Translations under genes and position numbers: made by a program | Part shown: positions 1-7,354 of the stretch, in pieces | How the letters are laid out: every line of letters begins with the position of its first letter | Position numbering within the stretch: position 1 is the first letter of the stretch | The notes under the pieces: model-generated | The model's database searches: none | What the model was told of the DNA's origin: nothing | What the model saw: only the letters and a program-made list of their open reading frames with translations | From: Hyphomicrobiales bacterium | Lineage (GTDB): Bacteria; Pseudomonadota; Alphaproteobacteria; Rhizobiales; Xanthobacteraceae | Assembly: GCA_003164375.1 (NCBI GenBank) | Contig: PLTE01000169.1 | Span: 8,599-16,821 of the forward strand | Direction of reading: 5' to 3' | Length of the DNA: 8,223 nucleotides

Positions 1-2800
1 CGCCATAGCCTTCGAGAATGCGCAGCCCGAACTTTTCCAGATAGACGTGGCGCGTCGAATGCTTGACCGGTTCGGCGCCGGAAATGATGTAGCGCAACGA
101 ACGGAAGTCGTACGGATTAGCCATGCGGGCATAGCCGGTGAGGAAGGTGTCGGTGCCGAACAGCACCGTCGCGCAGACGCCGTAGACCAGTTCCGGAACG
201 GTGCGGTAGTGCAGCGGCGACGGATAGAGGTAGATCGGCACGCCGGAAATCAGCGGCAGCACCACACCGCCGGTGAAGCCGAACGAGTGAAAGATCGGCA
301 TCGCGTTGAACAGCTTGTCCTCGCGCCCGAACTCGATGCGGGCGGCGACTTGCGCGACATTATTCAGCACATTGCGATGCGACAGCACGACGCCCTTGGG
401 CAGGCCTTCAGTGCCCGAGGTGAACAGGATCACCGCCCAATCGTCGGGCTTGCGCGCGACGAGCGGTTTCTTCCATCCGAGCGCGCCGCGAAGCTTGTCG
501 ATCTTGCCGACCGTCTTGCGAATGTCCTCCAGATAGACGATGCGGACCTCTTTCTCGATCTGCGCGACCAGGTGGTCGAGCCGGCCCTTTTCGACGAAGG
601 CGCGCGACGTCAGGATGGTATCGATCTCGGCGGCACGGCAGGCGCCCAGGATATTGGCCGCGCCGGAACTGAAATTGATCATCGCCGGCACCCGTCCGGC
701 CGACAGCACCGCGAACAAAGTGACGACCCCGCCGTTCGAAGTCGGCAGCATGACGCCGAGCGGGCGGCCTTCGCGCGCATACGGCATCAGCTTGCGCCCG
801 AGGACGGCAGCCGCTTGCAGGAGCCGGCGATAGGTCATTGGACCGCTCAGCGGGTCTTCGATCGCGAGCCAGTTCGGCCCGTGGAGGATCGCCGCGGCGA
901 TTAACGCCTCGACCACGGTCCGGTCGGTCGAGGTGGTGCGGAAGATCAGATCGGACATGATGGTGTAAAGCGCGGCGCCGGCGGCCTGGCGGCGTTTGCG
1001 GCCTTTGAGCTCCGGATCGACCTTTAGCTTGACCGGCTCGAGGATCGTGACGGTGATCTTCGGAAACAGTTTGCGCCGCACCTGCGTGCTTTTCAGCCGG
1101 CTGAAATACGTCGCTTCCGGCCCGTCGATGCGCACCGGCACCACCATGGCGCCCGACTTGTCGGCGATCATCGCCGCGCCGTCATAGACCTTCATCAGGC
1201 TGCCGGTGAGCGTGATGCGGCCTTCCGGAAAGATCACCAGCGAATTGCCGTCGCGCACGGCATTGATCAGGTCGCGGACCGAGAAGGGCCGCAACGGATC
1301 GAGCGCCATGGTGCGCACGAATTTGAGGAACGGCTGGATCCACCAATGCTTCGACATCGCCACGTCGATGGCGAACACCGGCCGCTTCGGCAGGATCGAC
1401 ACGGCGAGCGGCGCGTCGAGAAAGCTGACATGGTTGAGCGCGATGATGGCGTTGGGACCGGCCTTGGCGATGTTCTCCAGGCCCTTGACCTCGAGCCGGA
1501 AGAAGGCGCGGAACACGATCGACAGGAAATCGTTCAGCCAGCTCGCCGGCATAGTGCGCCCGATGACGACGGCGACGACAAGATTGGCGACACCAAGGAG
1601 CGCGAACAGGACCGGCACGCCCATGCCGAGCTTTTGCAGCGCCGCCAGGATCAGCGCGCCGACCACCATGAAGGCGGCGTTGAGCACATTGACCCCGGCG
1701 ATGACGCGGGCGCGGCGATCGGTGCCGGCCCAGACCTGCACCGCGGTAAAGACCGGCACGATGAACAAGCCGCCCGCCACCGCAAGACCTGAAAGATCGA
1801 TCGCGATGTGCAGGCTGTAGCGCGATGCAAAATAGCCGGCGACGGAGAGCGGACTCGCCGCCGGCACGATGGCGGACGCACTCCAGCCGAGGTCGAGACT
1901 GAACAGGCCGAGCAGCACCGCGGCGATGAGCGTCGGCAACAGCACGATGCGGCCGGCCGCGAGCCAGGCGGCGAGACCGGAACCGACCGCGACCGAGACC
2001 GAGAAGATGGTGAGGAAGACCGTGACGACCTGCTCGCTGCCGCCGATGTCGTGCGACACCAAGGGTGGCAACAGCGACAGGACCAGCGCGCCGACGAGCC
2101 AGAACCAGCTCGCCACGATGGCGCCCCACCACAGGCGCGGATCGGCGCGCAGCTGTTTGATCAGGGCGCCGGTCGAGACGAAGATATTGCGGTTGATGGC
2201 GATGTCGGGGGCGGCTTCGCGGGTCGATGGAATGAACCGGCTCGAGATCCAACAGGCGAGCGCCGACACCATCATCAGCCAGGCGAAGTGGATCGGATCG
2301 CCGCCGTTCTTCGCCGCCAGGCCGGCGACGATGGTGCCGATGAGGATGGCGAGAAAGGTGCCGCCTTCGACCAGCGCATTGCCGGACGGCAGCTCGGCTC
2401 GCTCCAGATGATCGGGCAGGATACCGTATTTGATCGGCCCAAACAGCGAAGCAATGGTGCCGAACAGGAACACCGCGAGAAACAACAGCGACAGCGAATG
2501 AACGGCAAAGCCCAGCACCGCGATCCCGGCGACGCCGATCTCGGCAAATTTCAGCCGCCGCGCCACCAAGGCCTTGTCGAAGCGGTCGGCGAGTTCGCCG
2601 CCCAAACCGGACAGGAAGAAAAACGGCGCGATCAGCGTGGCGCCGGCGAGCGTGATCAAGGCCTCCGAATCGGCGCCGCCGATCTGGAACAGAATGACGA
2701 AGACCAGCGCGGTCTTGAGGAAGTTGTCGCTGAAGGCCGAGAAGAACTGGCACCAGAATAGCGGCGCGAAGCGGCGGGTCGTCATCAGCGATGTTGACAT
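1..2800 (-). CDS. aas: LplT-Aas fusion: lysophospholipid transporter / acyltransferase / acyl-ACP synthetase, partial at 3' end
   Basis: This gene recycles lysophospholipids at the inner membrane: the first domain should flip lysophosphatidylethanolamine inward, and the other two activate a fatty acid on acyl carrier protein and re-acylate the lipid. I translated 933 uninterrupted codons from the ATG at 2800 to the left edge. Residues about 1-415 are a hydrophobic major facilitator (LplT-like) domain with an early SDNFLKTAL stretch. Residues about 420-600 are a PlsC domain with the catalytic NHVSFLD box (H457, D462) and FPEGR (524-528). From about 620 comes an AMP-binding domain with the phosphate loop TSGTEGLPKG (794-803) and SGAEP (907-911). 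The window ends at a GYG motif, so perhaps 200 C-terminal residues are missing. E. coli has LplT and Aas as separate proteins; the fusion is, as I recall, a known alphaproteobacterial form. A GAGAG sequence just upstream favours this ATG over an in-frame ATG at 2785. Confidence 0.93.
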   Translation of the reverse strand, partial: MSTSLMTTRRFAPLFWCQFFSAFSDNFLKTALVFVILFQIGGADSEALITLAGATLIAPFFFLSGLGGELADRFDKALVARRLKFAEIGVAGIAVLGFAVHSLSLLFLAVFLFGTIASLFGPIKYGILPDHLERAELPSGNALVEGGTFLAILIGTIVAGLAAKNGGDPIHFAWLMMVSALACWISSRFIPSTREAAPDIAINRNIFVSTGALIKQLRADPRLWWGAIVASWFWLVGALVLSLLPPLVSHDIGGSEQVVTVFLTIFSVSVAVGSGLAAWLAAGRIVLLPTLIAAVLLGLFSLDLGWSASAIVPAASPLSVAGYFASRYSLHIAIDLSGLAVAGGLFIVPVFTAVQVWAGTDRRARVIAGVNVLNAAFMVVGALILAALQKLGMGVPVLFALLGVANLVVAVVIGRTMPASWLNDFLSIVFRAFFRLEVKGLENIAKAGPNAIIALNHVSFLDAPLAVSILPKRPVFAIDVAMSKHWWIQPFLKFVRTMALDPLRPFSVRDLINAVRDGNSLVIFPEGRITLTGSLMKVYDGAAMIADKSGAMVVPVRIDGPEATYFSRLKSTQVRRKLFPKITVTILEPVKLKVDPELKGRKRRQAAGAALYTIMSDLIFRTTSTDRTVVEALIAAAILHGPNWLAIEDPLSGPMTYRRLLQAAAVLGRKLMPYAREGRPLGVMLPTSNGGVVTLFAVLSAGRVPAMINFSSGAANILGACRAAEIDTILTSRAFVEKGRLDHLVAQIEKEVRIVYLEDIRKTVGKIDKLRGALGWKKPLVARKPDDWAVILFTSGTEGLPKGVVLSHRNVLNNVAQVAARIEFGREDKLFNAMPIFHSFGFTGGVVLPLISGVPIYLYPSPLHYRTVPELVYGVCATVLFGTDTFLTGYARMANPYDFRSLRYIISGAEPVKHSTRHVYLEKFGLRILEGYG

Positions 2801-2903
2801 GACACTCTCGGCTCTCTCGGGTCTATCGGCGCGCTCGCCGTTCTTCGTGCCGCCAGTCGCTTGCTCGGCCGGCGCCAGCCCTACCGTAGTTTAGCCGCCG
2901 CCA

Positions 2904-2936
2904 CGTCACTTGGCGACGCGGCCGGTTGCCGTGACG
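2904..2936. repeat. Imperfect inverted repeat (CGTCAC ... GTGACG)
   Basis: The arms CGTCAC (2904-2909) and GTGACG (2931-2936) are perfect reverse complements. After a two-base TT bulge the stem continues as GGCGAC with GTTGCC (one G-T wobble), closing on a seven-base GC-rich loop. No T-run follows on the plus strand and no matching signal is seen on the minus strand, so a simple intrinsic terminator is unlikely. It lies about 100 bases upstream of the aas start and could be a protein-binding dyad or a hairpin in the aas leader. Confidence 0.4.
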
Positions 2937-2970
2937 GAGGAATCAGCCAAACGTCCCGTCCCTGCCGGTT

Positions 2971-3002
2971 TTGACGAATTTGCTACTGAAATCAACGGTC
3001 AA
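2971..3002. promoter_or_regulatory. Possible overlapping divergent promoter region (TTGAC-N22-GTCAA)
   Basis: An AT-rich patch is bounded by TTGACG on the plus strand (2971-2976) and TTGACC on the minus strand (3002-2997), facing each other as an inverted repeat with 22 bases between. Each resembles a sigma-70 -35 element, and each points toward one of the two divergent genes. Neither has a convincing TATAAT at 16-18 bases, so the promoter call is weak. The symmetry could equally be the binding site of a dimeric regulator. If these are promoters, both genes have leaders of roughly 170-185 bases. Confidence 0.3.
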
Positions 3003-3052
3003 CCGCGCGATTGAAAGCGTCGCCCCGAGGCCCTATGGTGCCGCCCCGCCGG

Positions 3053-3069
3053 CTGGGCGATCAGCCCAG
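3053..3069 (+). repeat. Short perfect hairpin in the leader of the Bug-family gene
   Basis: CTGGGC (3053-3058) and GCCCAG (3064-3069) are perfect six-base arms around the five-base loop GATCA. The hairpin would lie in the untranslated leader of the binding-protein gene if transcription starts in the AT-rich patch near 3000. No T-run follows, so it is not a standard terminator. In DNA this GC-rich, a hairpin of this size can arise by chance. Confidence 0.3.
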
Positions 3070-3190
3070 GGCCGCCGCGCAAGCGGGTCGAGAGCATCGG
3101 GCCCTCGGCTCAGATGACAATCCACACCCCCGCACGGGTCGACCGCAACGACCCCCGCTCGGCCGGACGACGCATGATGGAGAAACGACG

Positions 3191-4177
3191 GTGATGCTGA
3201 GCTCTCTTGCCACCCGGCGTGGCTTCATCGTATCGGCGGCGGCGTTCGGCTGCACGGCCTTCGACCGTAACGCATTTGCCGACAGCTATCCGAGCCGGCC
3301 GGTGCGCATCCTGCTGCCGCTAGGTCCCGGCGGCGTCGGCGACATCAGTGCCAGGATCGTTGCCGACAAGCTCAGCGATAAATTCGGCGCGCGTTTTTTC
3401 ATCGAGAATATGCCGAGCCCCGACGGTCTCGTCGCCGGCCGCAATGTCCTCAACGCCGCCGCCGACGGCTATACGCTGTTGCTCTTGACCGGCGGCATCT
3501 CAAGCTCGATTCCGCAGTACAAGGAGTTTCCTCTCGACATCGACGCCTTCGTGCCGATTTCGTCGCTTGGATATTTCGACTGCCTGATGGTGGTCAACGC
3601 GAAGTCGCAATTCCAAAACCTCGGCGACGTCCTCAAAGCGGCGGCGGCGAAACCGGGCGCGCTCAACGTCGGCACCATCAGCGCCGGCGGCGTGCAAAAC
3701 CTCACCGCCAATTATTTCAAGCAGGCGAGCGGCGCCAACTTCGTCATCGTGCCGTTCCGCACCACGCCGGATACGGTCGTGGCGTTGCTGCGCGACGACG
3801 TGCAGATGGTGATCGATTTCTACGCGGCGCTACAATCGGGTCTCGACAGCGGCGAGCTTCGCGCCGTCGCCTGGGCGGGCGCACGACCGTCGCCGGCGCT
3901 GCCCAATTTGCCGACAGCGAGCGCGCAGGGCGTCAAGGATTTCCGGGCCGGTTCGTGGAACTCGCTCTACGCCAAAGCCGGAACGCCGCAGGCCGTCATC
4001 GACACGCTGAACAAGGCGCTGGTCGAGGTGCTCGCCGATTCGGACGTGAAGCAGAAGCTGCTTGCGCTCGGCATCGACGCCAAAGCCAGCACGCCGGCTG
4101 AGATGGGCCGGCAATTACATGACGACATCAAGACCTGGGCGGCGGTGATCGATCGGGCGGGTCTCGAGAAAAAATAA
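3191..4177 (+). CDS. Tripartite tricarboxylate transporter (Bug/TctC) family substrate-binding protein
   Basis: This is a periplasmic binding protein of the Bug (TctC, PF03401) family, which captures small carboxylates or other solutes for a TctAB-type membrane pair or for sensing. The product is 328 residues, typical for the family. The N-terminus carries a twin-arginine-like TRRGFI motif (residues 8-13), a hydrophobic stretch and an AFA/DS cleavage site near residue 30. The mature part opens with YPSRPVRILLPLGPGG, the family signature, followed by ADGYTLLL and PGALNVGT. GGAG at 3179-3182 is eight bases before GTG 3191; the adjacent in-frame ATG at 3194 is an equally acceptable start. No tctA or tctB lies in the window, so it appears to be an orphan. 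Its ligand cannot be read from sequence; ethanolamine is not an established ligand of this family. It faces the phzF end of the eut block. Confidence 0.9.
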   Translation: MMLSSLATRRGFIVSAAAFGCTAFDRNAFADSYPSRPVRILLPLGPGGVGDISARIVADKLSDKFGARFFIENMPSPDGLVAGRNVLNAAADGYTLLLLTGGISSSIPQYKEFPLDIDAFVPISSLGYFDCLMVVNAKSQFQNLGDVLKAAAAKPGALNVGTISAGGVQNLTANYFKQASGANFVIVPFRTTPDTVVALLRDDVQMVIDFYAALQSGLDSGELRAVAWAGARPSPALPNLPTASAQGVKDFRAGSWNSLYAKAGTPQAVIDTLNKALVEVLADSDVKQKLLALGIDAKASTPAEMGRQLHDDIKTWAAVIDRAGLEKK

Positions 4178-4184
4178 CGCAATG

Positions 4185-4212
4185 TCCCGTTCCCCGCGGC
4201 GGCGAAGCGGGA
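4185..4212. terminator. Possible terminator hairpin between convergent genes
   Basis: In the 55-base gap between the ends of the Bug-family gene and phzF, TCCCG...TTC (from 4185) can pair with GAA...CGGGA (to 4212), with one bulged G and a GC-rich loop of about 11 bases. Its place between convergent stop codons suits a terminator. Only TTAG follows on the plus strand and no clear U-tract is seen on either strand, so intrinsic activity is doubtful. Confidence 0.3.
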
Positions 4213-4232
4213 TTAGTCGGCTTGTCAGCTCA

Positions 4233-5135
4233 CTAAAGCTCAAGTGTTCCCCGCATCATTGTTACGCATAGGCCGCCGATCCATAGTCCCGTAATCGCGC
4301 CATTGCGCTTATCGGCCGCGGCTTCGAGCAGACTGGGGCGCCCCATATCGAAGCCTTGGGCGATGCGTAGCCGCAGCGTCAGATCGGGCTCCGGGCGCAA
4401 ACTCGCCAACAGACCAACAAGAGCGACATTGGCGCTGCCCGTCGCCGGGTCTTCCGGAACGCCATAGAGCGGCGCGAACATGCGCACCTGGAGATCGAAG
4501 CCGCCGCTGTCGTCTTTGACGTACAGCAGCACTCCGGTCACGCGATCCATAGTGAGATGCTCGGAGAATATTTTCGCGCGCGGCCGCGCTGCTTTGAGCG
4601 CCGCCCGCGTCTTTAGCTCGGCGAATAGCATAGGCAGGCCGCAGGACGCGATACAGGGCACATGATTGGCGGTCTCGATGTCGGCGGAGGCGAGCGAACA
4701 AGCCGCCGCCGCGATGGCGGGCGCCACCTCGTCGCCCCGGGTCAGCGGCTGCGGCGGCGCCAAACGCGCACCGACGGTGCTGGCACCGTCCTTGATCAAA
4801 TCGAGGCGGACGAGACCTGCCTTTTCCTCGAACAGCAGCGGATCGGTGACGACGCGGCCGTGGCTCTTGCCCGCGTTCGCAAGAACAAAAGCGGTGCCGA
4901 TATTGGGATGGCCGGCGAATGGCACTTCGGCGCGCGGCGTGAAGATCCGGACCTCGGCGGTGTGCAAAGGGTTTTGCGGCGGCAGGACGAAACTTGTCTC
5001 CGCCAGATTGAACTCGGCGGCGATCGACTGCATCTGCGCGGTCGTCAGCGCACGGGCGTCGAGGACGACCGCCAGCGGGTTGCCGCCGAAGCGTTGCGCG
5101 GTGAAAACGTCGACCGTTATGAAGTCTACATGCAT
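4233..5135 (-). CDS. PhzF family isomerase/epimerase-like protein
   Basis: This 300-residue protein belongs to the PhzF family (PF02567), whose fold resembles diaminopimelate epimerase. PhzF itself isomerises trans-2,3-dihydro-3-hydroxyanthranilate in phenazine synthesis; most relatives in non-producers have no known substrate. Family marks are the start HVDFITVDVFT, FGGNPLAVV (17-25), NLAETSFV with the expected catalytic glutamate at E46, FAGHPNIGTA (73-82), EDPATGSA (228-235) and GRPSLLEA near 265-272. Length is normal and no domain looks broken. It starts 34 bases after eutC and is probably translated from the same message, although the ribosome binding site is weak. No phenazine genes are nearby, so a phenazine role is unlikely. 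Its association with ethanolamine catabolism is unexplained. Confidence 0.9.
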   Translation of the reverse strand: MHVDFITVDVFTAQRFGGNPLAVVLDARALTTAQMQSIAAEFNLAETSFVLPPQNPLHTAEVRIFTPRAEVPFAGHPNIGTAFVLANAGKSHGRVVTDPLLFEEKAGLVRLDLIKDGASTVGARLAPPQPLTRGDEVAPAIAAAACSLASADIETANHVPCIASCGLPMLFAELKTRAALKAARPRAKIFSEHLTMDRVTGVLLYVKDDSGGFDLQVRMFAPLYGVPEDPATGSANVALVGLLASLRPEPDLTLRLRIAQGFDMGRPSLLEAAADKRNGAITGLWIGGLCVTMMRGTLEL

Positions 5136-5169
5136 CGTGGTGTCTTTCGATGATTATCGCCGCAAAGAT

Positions 5170-5925
5170 TTAAGGCCGCCCGATCAGCAAACGGTCCGAT
5201 TCATCCTTGAGCGACACCCCCGATAGGCGACGCGCTCGCATGGCGCGCAACAGATGCGCGATCTTGAAACCGGCACTATCATAGCCGATGCCTTCCGGGC
5301 GAATGTTGGAGATGCAGTTGCGGTCGGCGTCGGTGCTGTGCGCGCGCGGCTTGAAGGTCAGATAGGCCCCCATGCTGTCGGGCGCCGACAGTCCCGGACG
5401 CTCGCCAATCAGAACCGCCACGGATTCCGCGCCCAATGCGGCCGCAATGGCGTCGCCGATCGCGACCCGGCCGTGCCGCACAATAACCAGCGGTGCGAGC
5501 TTCCAGCCTTCGCCGCGCAGCGACGTCATCGCATGCGCCAGAACCGGCCGTGCATGCAGCTCAACGGCGCGCGCCGACAATCCATCGGCGACCACGAACA
5601 CGGTATCGTATGCGCCCGCCTGCGGCAGAAGCGCGTCCGCGGCGAGGCGACGGCCAAGATCGGGACGCATCAGATAGCTCTGCCGATCCGGCGCCGCGCT
5701 GGCGATCGAAACGACCGGACCGCCGAGCTCGCCCAGTTCGGCGGCAAGCCGCGCCGCATCGAGCGGCTCATGCACGGCATCGCGGGCGCGGGCATGCGCC
5801 AGACGGAAATCGAGCAGCGGTGCCGTCGCCAGCGCCGCGCCGGCGCGCTTGAGCCCGATGCGCGCCGCCGTCAGTCCGCGCAACGCCGTCCAGACTTGGT
5901 CCTCGCTGGTGACGTCAGCGTTCAT
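5170..5925 (-). CDS. eutC: Ethanolamine ammonia-lyase small (light) subunit
   Basis: EutC is the small subunit of adenosylcobalamin-dependent ethanolamine ammonia-lyase (EC 4.3.1.7), which converts ethanolamine to acetaldehyde and ammonia; with EutB it holds the cobalamin cofactor. Conserved blocks are ARIGLKRAG (21-29), LAHARARDAVH (42-52), SYLMRPDLGRRL (83-94), VVADGLSA (111-118), IGERPGLSAPDSMGAYLT (173-190) and RNCISNIRPEG (202-212). At 251 residues it is shorter than the roughly 295-residue E. coli protein. The shortening is at the N-terminus, where the family is variable, and the core looks complete. Its ATG overlaps the eutB stop in an ATGA, and a GGGAAAG element inside the end of eutB supplies a ribosome binding site, so the two subunits are probably translationally coupled. 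Confidence 0.96.
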   Translation of the reverse strand: MNADVTSEDQVWTALRGLTAARIGLKRAGAALATAPLLDFRLAHARARDAVHEPLDAARLAAELGELGGPVVSIASAAPDRQSYLMRPDLGRRLAADALLPQAGAYDTVFVVADGLSARAVELHARPVLAHAMTSLRGEGWKLAPLVIVRHGRVAIGDAIAAALGAESVAVLIGERPGLSAPDSMGAYLTFKPRAHSTDADRNCISNIRPEGIGYDSAGFKIAHLLRAMRARRLSGVSLKDESDRLLIGRP

Positions 5926-7307
5926 GACAGCTTTCCCGGCAGCAGTGCACGAAATTGGCTCGGCAGTCTCCGCGGACGGACGCGGTGGGCCTCGTCGATC
6001 AGGCCCTGACGGCCGAGCCAGGTTTCGAATTCCGGCGCCGGACGGCGGCCAAACAAATCGCGCATAGCGAGCGCATCATGAAACGAGGTCGATTGGTAGC
6101 CGAGCATGATGTCGTCGCCGCCCGGCACGCCCATCACGAAGTTGACGCCGGCCGCCACCAACAGCGCCAACAGGGCGTCCATGTCGTCCTGATCGGCTTC
6201 GGCGTGATTGGTATAGCAGACGTCGACGCCCATCGGCACGCCTATGAGCTTACCGCAAAAGTGATCTTCCAAGCCGGCGCGCGTGATCTGTTTGCCGTCC
6301 GCCAGATATTCCGGGCCGATGAAGCCGACGACCGAGTTGACCAAGAGCGGCTTGAACGCGCGCGCCACGGCATAGGCGCGCGCCTCGAGCGTTTGCTGGT
6401 CGACGCCATGGTGCGCGTTGGCGGATAGCGCCGAACCCTGCCCGGTCTCGAAATACATCATATTGTCGCCGACCGTACCGCGGCGGAGCGACAGCGCGGC
6501 CTCGCGCGCCTCCCGCAAGAGCGCGAGATCGATGCCGAAACTGTTGTTGGCGGCTTGCGTCCCCGCGATCGACTGGAATACCAGATCGACTGGCGCGCCT
6601 TTGCCGATCAGATCGAGAGTTGTTGTTACATGCGCCAGCACGCAGCTCTGGGTTGGGATATCGAGCTTGTCGCGCAGTTCTTCGAGCATCGTGAGCAGCA
6701 CCTGCGCGCTTTGTGGGCTATCGGTCGCCGGGTTGATGCCGATGACGGCATCGCCCGCGCCCAGCAACAGCCCATCGAAAATGCTGGCCGCAATGCCGCG
6801 CGCGTCGTCGGTCGGATGATTGGGCTGCAGCCGCACCGAGAGCCGGCCGGGCAGGCCCAAGGTATTGCGGAACGCCGTGACCACCGAGCATTTCGCCGCG
6901 ATGGCCATGAGATCCTGCAGCCGGCAGATTTTGCTCACGGCCGCCGCCATTTCCGGCGTGACGCCGGGCGCCAGCGCCGACAACACGGCCGTGTTGGTTT
7001 CGTCGGCGAGGAGCCAATCGCGAAAGCCGCCGACGGTCAGATGCGCAACGGCCGCGAAGGCTGTCCGGTCATGGCTATCGACGATGAGACGCGTGACTTC
7101 ATCGCTCTCATAGGCAACGACGCTATCGTTCAAAAACGTCGCCAGCGGCAAATCGGCCAACGCATAATGCGCGGCGACGCGTTCCTCGCCGGTCTCCGCC
7201 GCAATGCCAGCAAGCTGGTCGCCGCTGCGCAGCGGCGAGGCTTTGGCGAGCAATGTCTTGAGATCGGCGAACGTATAGCGGCGAGTTCCGACCGTTGCGC
7301 TATACAT
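5922..7307 (-). CDS. eutB: Ethanolamine ammonia-lyase large (heavy) subunit
   Basis: EutB is the catalytic subunit of ethanolamine ammonia-lyase, a TIM-barrel enzyme that binds ethanolamine and carries out the adenosylcobalamin radical deamination in the cytoplasm. From the ATG at 7307 it is 461 residues, close to the 453 of E. coli EutB. The start MYSATVG and RYTFADLKTLLAKASPLRSGD (10-30) match the family N-terminus. Residues expected in the substrate pocket are present: R159, Q161 and N163 in VRLQPNHP, N192 in GINPATDS, E287 in YFETGQGS and D362 in GVDVCYTNH. The late MGVPGGDDIMLGYQSTSFHD block (392-411) is intact. A GGGGGA element eight bases upstream supports this start. The frame stays open upstream to an ATG at 7412, but that extension lacks family similarity and would overlap the lysR stop. 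Confidence 0.97.
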   Translation of the reverse strand: MYSATVGTRRYTFADLKTLLAKASPLRSGDQLAGIAAETGEERVAAHYALADLPLATFLNDSVVAYESDEVTRLIVDSHDRTAFAAVAHLTVGGFRDWLLADETNTAVLSALAPGVTPEMAAAVSKICRLQDLMAIAAKCSVVTAFRNTLGLPGRLSVRLQPNHPTDDARGIAASIFDGLLLGAGDAVIGINPATDSPQSAQVLLTMLEELRDKLDIPTQSCVLAHVTTTLDLIGKGAPVDLVFQSIAGTQAANNSFGIDLALLREAREAALSLRRGTVGDNMMYFETGQGSALSANAHHGVDQQTLEARAYAVARAFKPLLVNSVVGFIGPEYLADGKQITRAGLEDHFCGKLIGVPMGVDVCYTNHAEADQDDMDALLALLVAAGVNFVMGVPGGDDIMLGYQSTSFHDALAMRDLFGRRPAPEFETWLGRQGLIDEAHRVRPRRLPSQFRALLPGKLS

Positions 7308-7318
7308 GGTGGAAGTCC
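7308..7318 (-). promoter_or_regulatory. eutB ribosome binding region
   Basis: On the minus strand the bases before the ATG at 7307 read GGGGGACTTCCACC. The purine-rich GGGGGA sits about eight bases from the start, a normal Shine-Dalgarno distance. This decides for the 461-residue EutB over the longer open frame beginning at 7412. Confidence 0.55.
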
Positions 7319-7337
7319 CCCGAATTGGCTCGCCGCG

Positions 7338-7343
7338 ATTATA
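7338..7343 (-). promoter_or_regulatory. Candidate -10 element of the eutB promoter
   Basis: A perfect TATAAT on the minus strand lies in the 101-base gap between lysR and eutB, about 31 bases before the eutB start. Transcription would begin near 7331 and leave a leader of about 24 bases. At 17-base spacing the -35 position reads CCGTTC, a poor match, as expected for a promoter that needs an activator. The element suggests that eutBC-phzF can be transcribed independently of lysR. Confidence 0.5.
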
Positions 7344-7354
7344 CGCAGTTCCTT

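Larger units (their letters stand above)
2801..3190. other. Divergent intergenic region between aas and the Bug-family gene
   Basis: This 390-base stretch separates two divergently transcribed genes and should hold both promoters. Most of it is very GC-rich, but about 2965-3005 is clearly AT-richer. It contains two inverted repeats (2904-2936 and 3053-3069), annotated separately. An open frame continues upstream of the binding-protein start to a TTG at 3011, but that extension is proline/arginine-rich, lacks a ribosome binding site and would bury the signal peptide, so I treat it as non-coding leader. I see no tRNA, small gene or mobile-element end. Confidence 0.6.

Noticed and set aside
47..904. 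A 285-codon plus-strand open frame antisense to the AMP-binding domain of aas
   Set aside because: It is explained as the antisense of a conserved coding region, with no recognisable domain.
1182..2753. A 523-codon open frame on the minus strand inside the aas region
   Set aside because: It is arginine/alanine-rich with no recognisable family, and it overlaps in another frame a gene with clear MFS and PlsC motifs; it is a high-GC shadow.
1808..2761. A 317-codon plus-strand open frame antisense to aas
   Set aside because: The product is low-complexity and rich in D, R, E, G and Q, typical of the antisense of a hydrophobic GC-rich gene; no ribosome binding site or family match.
3011..3190. 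N-terminal extension of the Bug-family protein to a TTG start
   Set aside because: It would place 60 arginine/proline-rich residues before a good Tat signal peptide, while GTG 3191/ATG 3194 have a GGAG site and give the normal family length.
4233..5135. A phenazine biosynthesis cluster suggested by the PhzF-like protein
   Set aside because: No other phz gene is present and PhzF relatives are widespread in bacteria that make no phenazine.
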